A stretch of DNA of 64,000 nucleotides, taken from NCBI GenBank assembly GCA_030549495.1, contig JAUIRK010000649.1, forward strand, positions 310,001 to 374,000, written 5' to 3'. Positions 54,791 to 64,000 of the stretch are shown here, one piece after another (within the stretch, counting starts at the first letter, position 1; each line of letters begins with the position of its first letter). The translations under genes were made by a program, and so were the position numbers. The stretch is from Nectonema munidae (lineage: Eukaryota; Nematomorpha; Nectonematoida; Nectonematidae). Under the pieces are notes generated by a model. The model saw only the letters and a list, made by a program, of their open reading frames with translations. It had not been told where the DNA came from and did not search any database.

Positions 54791-57700
54791 CGAAAAATTG
54801 TACACATTAATGCCTATTTAGAGATTGGTTGAGCACATGTCAATCAACTATTATGCAAATTGAGGAATAAATTTGAATAGGCAAACTCAGAGATAGAGTG
54901 AGATGGTGTGCGTAAAGAGAAAGAAAGTATTTAAAAAAATGTATTTTTAACGATAAAAACTAAGTTTATCAAATAAAAAGTAAATTTTACCTTTTTTAAA
55001 TGCAATCAAATCAAAAATTGACAAAAGCGCCGATTCCTTAGAATTGGCGCAGGATCCCGGTAAAGAAACACAAGCTTTCAAGTACGAACGAGGAAGATAA
55101 AATGAAAAAAAGCTTCTACTTTTCTGGAGGATTTGTAGGCAGCGACCTTCGCAGTGTGTTGAAGGCTTTGTTCAAGTGATGGTTTCGACATCTCTCTCTG
55201 TCCTTAGCAGAACACAAGCCTATTTCTCGTTCCATTTGAAAGGAGTGATGCGTTCTTAAAATTAGTTTAGAATCACAATTTTTTCACAAGTTTGAAGTTA
55301 AAGTCAAGGTAAATGCAATGGATCAGCAATTTGTCACATTGCCTATAAATTCCTCAAGTACTATCGATTTCTGCGAGGCTGACCTGAGAAATTGAACTAA
55401 GATTTTTCCTCGTAAGAAAATTCGCGGTTAAGACATTTTGTCTCAAAGACTTTTGACGTAATTTAAAAATTATATAAAGACAAAATGAACGTAAATAAAA
55501 TAATTCAACGCTTTAATGAGCAGAATTATAAAGAAGAAACGTGTGTTTTCTTTGGTTGATAAAACACAAGCTTTTGTAAAGTAGATGGATGTGGTTGGGA
55601 AACAAATTATTTAAGAATATTGAAAATGAAGAGTTAGTCGTTAATTAATTCGTGAGTTAGCTTACAACGACGTGAGCTAATGAGTTTTGAAAATATCTTA
55701 TTTAAGTATTTGATTAGGTCCATCAATAACCGCCGATGCTAATTTTTAACACAGAGTTAGTGCAATGATTTTTTTACCATATGTAGCGCGGTGGCGTAAA
55801 AAATACTCCATAAAAATAGAATAAAAGTTAATTGAATTTAAAAAAATAACAAAAAAATTTTTTTAACGCCATCTTTCAATCAAATACTTTTTTAAGTAAT
55901 TATATATTTTTTTATAAAAAAATCAATAGTAAACAAATCAAATTATTAGTTTATTAGGAATTTTTATTTATTATAAGTAGACGTAAACACAGTTTTTGGA
56001 TGCAACTTTTGGTGGATAATAAAAAAAGACTGTTTTACAACGCAAATGTTTATTACAACTTTGAATTTCAGAAAATTTTATCCTTGACTTTTTCGTGTAA
56101 CGAAATGTCATGAGAGGATTTGCTGTCTCGCCTAGATGAAAAGATTTCTGACAGAAATTGTAGAGCTTCTTGGTAAAAACAACTATATAAATCATATATC
56201 TTGTGTCCCCCACCCCTCTCGAAACCTATTTTTTGACATTCTATCATATCGTACCCCTCAAGATCTATTTTTAATACAGAGCATCTGGAATTAGTTTACC
56301 TCCCCCCCCCCCCCTCCTATATGTATAATCCCAAAAGAGGGATAGGAATATACACAGGGCGTGCTAAGCAAAAATGGGAAGGGGGATACAGTTTCAGGTG
56401 GCAAATCAGCCATATAAAAGCATTTATAACAGATCGATTTGATGGCTGAATAATAATAGTTTAAACTGCATGTGCCATTAAATGAAATTTTATTTCAATG
56501 CTTTGCTTTTTGATAGACCATGCAAAAAACCTATATACACTTTTAGTTTTACAAATAATATAAGAAATTAGCGCACGCATTCACTCTAAGACACGTCACA
56601 TGTGATACATCTTTCAATTTTCCATCGTTTTATATGGATAATAATGGTTAAAAGACGCCAAAAACTTGGTGTAGTGGTTTTATTTGCATTACTTGTAAAA
56701 GCATAAGATGTGTTCTCCATCGTGCAAATATTTTCAATTTCTCATATGCTTAAAGGGTATGGGAGCTTATTGTAAAATTTGGTTTAAAGGTGGGATTTTT
56801 AAATTTCATCGAATTTGTAAAAAAATATATAGTAGTATACTCTCTCAGTAATACCAGGGGATACTACCGGTTTTGGTTGCTTTCTCTCAGTCTCTAGATA
56901 TTATCTCCTGGTTTTTTTTTAAATTTAAAAAACATATTTTGAAATGATCAAAATTTGTTTAATTACATAAAATATAAAATATGAACAATTGTTTATTTAT
57001 ATTTATTAAAGCGATTTTAGATATGAAGACACATATAACCATGAATACAAAAATATTTGTTATAATTGGAGACGCGATAACACATTTCTGAATCACGCTA
57101 AAGAAAGCAACCAAAACATATAGCAATGCAAGAAAATTATTCATTTGGTGTAGATCTTTGTTTTGATTTAACTAACCCACTTTATTGTGTAAACTAGTTA
57201 AGCTTTTGCAGTGTTCTAACAAATTGTCCTTTACATTTGACAAAATGCCTTTGTTAAATAGAACTATGTAGATTCATTCAGTTCGCCCTGTTCCAGGTAA
57301 AATCTCCGTTTTTTTCTAAAAAAAATCAAGAATTTCCAGGTTTCAATAATTTTAGGTTTACAGGTAGTACGCTGCGTTTAGAAATTACTGTAAAATTAGG
57401 TAAGAAAAAAAATTAAACTACGAAAAATATACAAGTTCCGTACGATTTCAATCTTTGCTAAGTTTTATTTTTTATAGAACTTCCTTAAATTTTTATCTAG
57501 AACACGAAATTATTTCAAAATTTGTTATTGTATTTACGATAAATGAGTTAGATAAAAAAAAGATGCAAAGATTGTAGAAAGAATATTGAAGGTATTAGCT
57601 AGTTTGTATAAATATAAATGATTAGACATTTTTTTGCCTATTTAAAGTATGTTTTTACATTTCCAAAATTATTTTCCCAATTCGATACATTTTCTAAATA

Positions 57701-60426
57701 TCGTATTTTTTTATTGCATTTCGAAAAAAATTACGCCCACAAATACGAAAGTTCTTTTCGTATCGTAGCGTAGACGGGTAGTGGACAAGTTGTCTCCCTG
57801 GTTGTCTTGCCAGGCCACTAGTATAGAAATTTCAGCAATTCTATAATATCATTTTTTTTCTCTTAGCCTGTTCTAATTTTTTTTCTAGCTACGGGACACA
57901 GATGCCTCCTTTTCTAACCAAACTCATTGTGATCATCGCATACTTCAACAAATAACGCACTGTGATCTATTGAATATTTTATAAATAGTTGTTTCTCCAC
58001 GATACACATAGGCAGGGCCGTCTTATCTCGGCTATGTTTACTATGGGCCACAAAAGTAAAATGTGTACGCGGTCTGTCAATAAAGCTGGGAGCAGGTAGA
58101 GCGTACCACTGGAAACACAAAATAATGAAATCTACGATTTTGTTCACTATTGAAAACTTAGCCCCGATCGCGTAAACATTATGCACTCTAAGGGCTAGAT
58201 CCTTTTGTATTTCATATTTACGAGGCATTGTGATTAAAAGCTTTTGCCAAAAATAAATAAAACTTTTGTCATAGAAGAAATTTAAAATATACAAAAAAAT
58301 TTGAAAATGTTATTTGAAATTCGTCTTTTTCGACGAAATTTGATTTTCCTACAATACCACCTTTTTTTTTTACAAGTAACTACTTTTTCTGAATCAGGCC
58401 TTACGTTTTTAAGGAAGTTGGACTTTTTCAGGCCTCAATTTCCTCAGGTGGTTGCCTAAAAGTTAATTTTTATTAAAGTATATTAAAAATAAATAAACAA
58501 ACTCAAAATCAATTTTATTTCTTCTGAAAGGAAAAAATGAAGGCGGTGTTTACAATTTCCGAAAATTTAGCAAGAAAACACCATATGAGAGTTACTTAAT
58601 TTTTGACCTGATTTGAAGCCTGAAGAACCCTTAGCAACTCGTTTGCTTATATAAAAGGTATAAATGAGGGAGCCGAATGTGGTAGGGTATACCATCAAAA
58701 AGTAAGGATGCTTACATGATGAAGTTGTGTGGTGTAGAATGTGTCAATCGCGTAGTAAGATGAATGAAGGAAGGAAGATTAGGAGAACACCTGGTCAGTT
58801 GAGTGCATGGGATGGGATTGTTGTTGAGTGTAGGAGTTGAAAATTTTTGGAAAAAGAGGTGGATGTGTATTGGTTAGGAGGTGGTGGCGCTCATCAAAAT
58901 TAATGACTAACCATGTGTGCTTGAGTGACAGCACGACTACCACCACCATCGCGCTATTTCACAACATCAAATTGGTGCAACAGCATCATCAACCAAACAA
59001 ACAAGAGACGACAGCGCGAAAGCACACACACACATGTTTCAAAATCTGGAATGATCTTTGTGTAAGCTGCTCTTCTCTGCTCCTGCTGCATGGATCTGTC
59101 AATACTAGCAGGAACAACAGCAGGAGTGACAATCAAGCTGGCACTATCCGAAGACTGATCCAATTGACACCTGATCCACTGACCAAATGGTCCTAAACTG
59201 CTCAAATCCAGTTAAGACTTGAAGCTGGTGGACTCCGACATGTCATGTTCGTGTTAGAGTAGAGGGCAGGTGCGAACCAGCATTACGAAATCATAGTGGG
59301 TGGAAGCCGCCTGCACACACACATACACAAAATTCCAGTACTACCAACCACGTGTGTGAGTATATGCTTGTGGTCATCCAGCATATGTTTTAGAGAGGAG
59401 ATATACAACGACATCTGTGCACTTTCCTATTCATTAAAAATATTATGCAGTGTGAAGGATTGAGTGTGGTATGTGAAATAATCATATATACACCATCTTG
59501 TACGTTTGGATAATTCACGCAAACACATATGGCATAGGAATCATGTAAATTTGATCATATGGCGTTTTGTGTGACCGACGACCGCTCACCATATGAAAAA
59601 GAGATGAGATATGTATATATAGTATAGAGATAGTTATTTCAAATGGCATCACATAATAATAAAACATGTGTGTTTGTGATTCTTTTGTCTCGTCAAATTT
59701 TTTGAAAAGTGGAGGCAATGTACGATTTTATATAGCGAATATTTATTCTGCCTGCATATGTATTATATCGTTAGCAGCCCCAGTTCATGTAAAAGCGACT
59801 TTTAAAATCCCCCAACTATTTTCTTTTGAGCGAAAAACTTTAAAAATAATTTTTAGTTTTAAATATTTTTTGAATGTTTATTACTTATAATCAGCCTGGC
59901 TTACGAAATGTCTTCAATTCTGAATAACGAATGTGGGTAAAAATGGCCCAAATTGGCAAATAGGTAAAAACGCCCAGACAGCGTACAGAATCATAAGAAG
60001 AAATCGAGAAATTTTAAAACCTGTCTAACTTGAATCCAGGTCACACTGCCCAATGCCAAATTCTTTCTACAATCTTTGCATCTTTTTTTTTATCTAACTC
60101 ATTTATCCTAAAAACATGGAAACTTTAAATCCCAAAATTTATGAAGCTTTTTTCTGCGCATATATAACATGAGTAGGTATAACCTTCAACCAAAACATTA
60201 AACTAAAAATGAAAGAGTTTTGCCATAAATTGAACTACTCAAAATGATTTGTTATGTTTCTATCAAAATTCATTGTTCAAAGTTCATTGTGAAGAGTGTC
60301 TAAGGACTAAGAGGCATGTGTTCATGATTTATTGACCTATTGGATTTATTATATATCTTTCTCGCTCCTTCTGATAAATGTAAGCCTAACCCTTTGTATT
60401 TAACATAAATTTAGTATAAATTGTAT
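54791..60426. other. long intergenic region, no gene seen
   Basis: AT-rich with C run at 56301-56313. 58700-59400 is less AT-rich and CA-rich (CACACACACACATG near 59022), but its 119-codon frame has no recognisable family and no convincing codon bias. 57538-57584 recurs in reverse at 60060-60107. Confidence 0.5.
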
Positions 60427-60430
60427 TTAA

Positions 60431-60799
60431 CCCGTTAACGACCAGAATAATCAGACGATATCTAATGTAAAGCAGAAGATTTGTATTAAAGAGCTTTGAT
60501 AAACGCAGACGATTTTCTTTTTGTAAAGTCGACTATAGTTTTAACTATATTATTAATGTTTTGACTATAGTCGACTTTACAAAAATAAAATCGTCTGCGT
60601 TTATCAAAGCTCTTTAATACAAATCTTCTGCTTTACATTAAATATCGTCTGATTATTCTGGACGTTAACCCATTTAAGGCAAAGCAAACCAGACGATATT
60701 TAAAAAAAACGCAGACGATTTATATTCAAAGTGATTGAAAAAAGCAGACGAAGTTGAAATTACTTATGTTCCAAAATAGGAACATTGGCCGTAAATGGG
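60431..60799. mobile_element. TTAA-flanked piggyBac-like MITE with CAGACGA motifs and a large hairpin
   Basis: TTAA at 60427-60430 and 60800-60803. Outer ends CCCGTTAACGACC and CCCATTTACGGCC (reverse strand) match at 10 of 13. The left two thirds (60434-60671) is a near-perfect palindrome with arms of about 105 bases and a short loop. A third TTAA at 60665-60668, followed by CCCATTTAAGGC, pairs even better with the right end (11 of 12). So this may be two elements in tandem sharing a TTAA: a hairpin and a 131-bp unit. CAGACGA or its reverse occurs seven times. Non-coding. Confidence 0.8.
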
Positions 60800-60803
60800 T
60801 TAA

Positions 60804-61620
60804 CAAATGATTGATCATTTTGGTTCAACCTTATTTTTGATTTTTGACGTACACCTTATTCTGTTTGCAAAGATGTGCATACACATCTTGTTAGTATATT
60901 GTCAAACGCCATGTGTTAGGTAACTGACCTTTGTAAGTCGCGAATTTCAAATCGACTCGCTAATCTGACAGGGAAAAGCATCTTCTAATCAATTTACTTT
61001 GCTCAATGGCAAATGAACTTTATGCCAGATGTCAAACGCACTGATCAATATTGCGACTTATATCCATTGGAACGTTTGCACCTTGACACGTTACCTGACA
61101 CTTCGCAACCTGACAGTTCGTTACTAAGACCCTTCGCTACAAGGACAATATCCAAAAGCTTAGATTTGCCTTTTTTGGTATTTACTACTTCAATCAATCC
61201 TTGCCTGTTTTTAAACGATTACACAAGTGAGAAAAATGATAATTACTCTCAAAAAGTAAGAAAAAAAACAATTAAAAGGGGAATTTAATTAATTAAATAA
61301 ATTATGTAATAATTACAACTAAACAAAACAAATATGCTAACTAATAAAATGACAAATTAACTTAATAAAAATGTAAGTTGATAAATCTAAGCTTTTGGTA
61401 GCATATTATCCTGGTAACGAAATGTCTCAGTACGAACTGCCAAGTAGCAAACGGTTCGGACACCTCATTGAATATTTGCAATTTTGTTGTCTGAACCTTT
61501 ACAACGAACTCTATGATTTCAAAAAATGATAATACTATGAGTTTTGAAGTCTGAGTTGTGGACGCTTGCTATACGAAAATACAGGTAATACTAAATTTGA
61601 GCACAAATGGTCCTTTATGA
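60804..61620. other. intergenic, nothing firm
   Basis: A 91-codon frame at 61013-61288 has no recognisable motif. Short phrases such as CCTGACACTTCGCAACCTGA repeat locally. Confidence 0.45.
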
Positions 61621-61928
61621 CAGCGTGTTTCAAACTTTTTTTGCTGCAACCCATAGCAAGAAGCACAGTTTGCATCGCGACCCATAATACTTAGGTGTAA
61701 AAAGACAAACTTTGCATCACTACGTTCATTTATTCAGCACCGACAATTTATATAGGTATTTCTTTATGATCGGCACATTGTTTCATTTTTTGTATGAATA
61801 AAATATTAATACTTTTTGATTTTCTTCACTTTGCTCTCTCTTGATTTCCGTTTTTTTTGTCAGGACCCATTTTATTTTTCACGCGACCCACAGAAGGGTC
61901 GGGACCCACAGTTAATTGAAAAACGCTG
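61621..61928. mobile_element. 308-bp hAT MITE with near-perfect 8-bp target duplication
   Basis: CTTTATGA at 61613-61620 and CCTTATGA at 61929-61936. Ends CAGCGTGTTTCAAAC and CAGCGTTTTTCAATT (reverse strand). Interior GCAACCCATAG / GGGTCGGGACCCAC. Non-coding. Confidence 0.85.
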
Positions 61929-61936
61929 CCTTATGA

Positions 61937-63659
61937 TATATAACAGAGAGAAATATTGATGAATTTTTGTTATAGTCTTTGGCGGAAGGAGGCATTTTTA
62001 CTTGCCATTTGTGGGTATTTTTATATGCCAACAAATTCAATAGTTTTTTGATGGTGTCTGGGTGACAATTTTGAGAATTATTATAAAGTTAATGTAAAAT
62101 CTTTCAAATGATACTTCTATATACTTGAAAGCTTTCATTTCTGTTTCAAATAAGTGTAGTTAATATCCCATGCTCAATAAGGGCATACAAGGCAACTTTT
62201 TTTTTGTTATACTCCCTAGTTATGCGTGTGGGCGCCCACAGCAAACTGCTCTTTTAGAGAGTCTAGTAGATTGTCATTTGCCAAACTAAATCGCAATTAA
62301 TCTCTTAATATTAAATTTTATTCCATGGATCTGAAAAATATTATTAATTTATGCTACTTATTTTTTATCACAATCCTTTTTACGTTAAAATCCTGAGGCA
62401 TTTTTCATTTAGCCTGTTGTGTAAGGGGCGTGAGTAAAGTCTGTTAGATACTTCAAAACAAAACTCAATTCATAGGAAAGTTTTTACTTAATTATATAGT
62501 CAATGTATAACGCTATTAATCAAAGACCTTGCAAAATTTGTTTTTTTTCCAAATTCATTCTCGCAGCTTCTGAAATGAAATCAGAATCGTCACTTTAGTA
62601 AAAATACACTGGGAAAAAAAGTAGTTGCATTTACTAACTTTTTTAGGAAACCCTCTTATCCAGATTTTCCCACACGAACTAGTGATGCATGAATAATTTA
62701 AAAAAAAAGTCATTTGGTTCACTAATTTGATAATTATATAAATTAGAGGCAAAACTATTTGAATTAGTAACTTTTACAACTGAAGTAAAAATTTATTTGA
62801 TTCAACGAAATCCTCGTTTCTGAAAACGCATCTAAATCAAAGAGGCACATTTAGAAAGTGGAATGTGGTGAAGAGAACATATCGCTCTCTCCCCCTTCTT
62901 CCCCAAAAATGGGTTTTGCTAACTAAAAATTTTACACAGAATAAAAAATTGTTTAAGATAAAAATAAAAAAAAAACATTATTGAAAAAGGAATTAAAAAA
63001 ATGAGCTTCATTGAAATATAACATGATAAAAGTATTTCTTTTTCTTTCCTTTTTAATTCTATAATACACGCCAAGTATTTTTTGAAATTCTTTTTCAGTA
63101 TCTTTGATTCCAAAAAAAATATTTTGAACAAAGGATAGAGTCTCCTTTATACCACTGAGATACTCCAAAATTAAAACAATAAATAGAAATGAATAATCCA
63201 ACAAATAGATCCAAAAAAGAATCGCATATAAAAATGTTTTTTCCTTCGATTCTTAAACAAAATCCTTTTTTTTCTTTGATGAAAGCTCATCTCCAACAAC
63301 TAAAAGTATCGGGAAATTTTCATTCAAGCAAAGTTCACTTTCTTCAAACAATATCATCTTTTCAAGATTTTCTTTGAACAAGGAAGAAAGAGCGATCAGA
63401 GAAGCTATGCCAAGTAGTTCTAAAAATATTGAAAAGCAAGTTTAAAATTTTCTAAACCAAATCATTTTATTTCTTCGACATATTTTTGCCATTACACAAT
63501 TTATTGATTACTTGAGGATAAATTTTCAACTATAGTTTGAGAATAATTCTTTTATATTTCTATTTTCGATTTGTGGGCCGAGTCTATCAAACTCATAGAA
63601 AATCTAAATTAACAATAATTTAATTTAGAAATAAATTGGAGAATATTTCAAATTCCTGT
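61937..63659. other. intergenic, nothing recognised
   Basis: AT-rich, short frames only. Confidence 0.5.
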
Positions 63660-63990
63660 TCAGAACTGGATAAAACAGGGATATTCGTTTAGAATATCTG
63701 AAATTTTATTCATTTTTTCGACAATTTTGAATCTTCTTTCAGAGAATGTTAGGTTCATTCTTGTTGCCACCGCATTGTAACTAACTTCCAATTTGTAAAA
63801 TTCTTTTTTCAACCAATCTTTGTGGCTTTGTAGCGTGATGTCATCTTCTCCAGGTGATAAGCGCGGCAAATAGTTTACCATACCAAAGTTTGCAATTTTT
63901 ATCTGATGAAAAATTGTTGCGCGATATAATGTGGTACAAACTTTCCTCTTTTTCGACTTAACTACTTCAAGACAGCTTTTAATTGATAGG
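63660..63990 (-). pseudogene. fragment resembling the carboxy part of SAMD3-like uncharacterised proteins
   Basis: An open minus-strand frame includes KSKKRK, then MVNYLPRLSPGEDDITLQSH, KKEFYKLEVSYNAVATRMNL, TFSERRFKIVEKMNKISDIL and NEYPCF. The pattern (basic patch, N-x-LP..P.GED, helix, TF..RR..IV......IL..YP) is, from memory, that of the tail of SAMD3-like multi-copy proteins in animals. The frame stops at 63660 and upstream at about 63988. Whether it is an exon or a dead copy cannot be told at the window edge. Confidence 0.4.
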
Positions 63991-64000
63991 GATTAGCTAT

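Noticed and set aside
57914-58294. 126-codon minus-strand frame
   Set aside because: No motif and AT-driven codon use. It includes a GGCAGGGCCGTCTTATCTCG phrase that looks like a transposon end, but no partner end was found.
58837-59205. Frames on both strands in a less AT-rich, CA-rich stretch
   Set aside because: No motif and threonine/histidine runs come from CAC/ACA repeats. Coding status is not supported.

Overview
This is a 64 kb piece of AT-rich, intron- and transposon-rich animal nuclear DNA. Spliced exons with GT/AG sites, ribosomal protein L23a with a lysine/alanine-rich, histone-H1-like amino-terminal extension (as in insects), and the mix of mobile elements point to an arthropod. 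A copepod is my guess, but the sequence alone does not prove it.

Only two host genes are secure. (1) RpL23A (uL23) lies on the minus strand, 2117 to at least 9823. Four coding exons join in frame, the last coding for only four residues and the stop, followed by AATAAA. The first coding exon was not found. (2) Ola1 (Obg-like ATPase 1, YchF/OBG family GTPase fold) lies on the plus strand, 15555-37015. Six coding exons join without a break into 398 codons. A third, less certain gene is a rhodopsin-like seven-helix receptor (32272-33244, plus). It sits inside the last Ola1 intron and has one frame break.

The rest is mostly mobile-element debris. RpL23A intron 4 (2132-5943) holds a hAT-type MITE and a LINE fragment. 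Ola1 intron 1 (15810-23239) holds an old Ty3/gypsy-like LTR element. A 3.9 kb TTAA-flanked, piggyBac-like non-autonomous element has inserted into it, carrying two separate tandem arrays of about 150 bp period. Ola1 intron 2 carries the carboxy-terminal part of a piggyBac transposase. Intron 3 carries a short Tc1/mariner-like (pogo-type) MITE. Intron 4 carries a decayed hAT transposase and a LINE tail. Intron 5 carries a (GAT)n tract, the receptor-like gene and a long-armed foldback repeat.

Downstream of Ola1 are a duplicated poly-C-containing MITE region (38267-38950), a decayed hAT transposase of the GTF2IRD2/ZBED5-like type (40005-41930), a second copy of the same LINE tail (43280-43812), two perfect or near-perfect hAT MITEs with 8-bp target duplications (44192-44493 and 61621-61928), a nearly whole Jockey/CR1-group LINE (about 50830-54645), and TTAA-flanked MITEs rich in the motif CAGACGA (11497-11605 and 60431-60799). 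The window edges carry fragments of two uncharacterised multi-copy protein families (1-720 plus; 63660-63990 minus).

The most interesting structure is the satellite-bearing piggyBac-like element at 16941-20855, together with the other TTAA elements and the transposase remnant nearby. All similarity statements are from reading the sequence by eye; no database search was possible.
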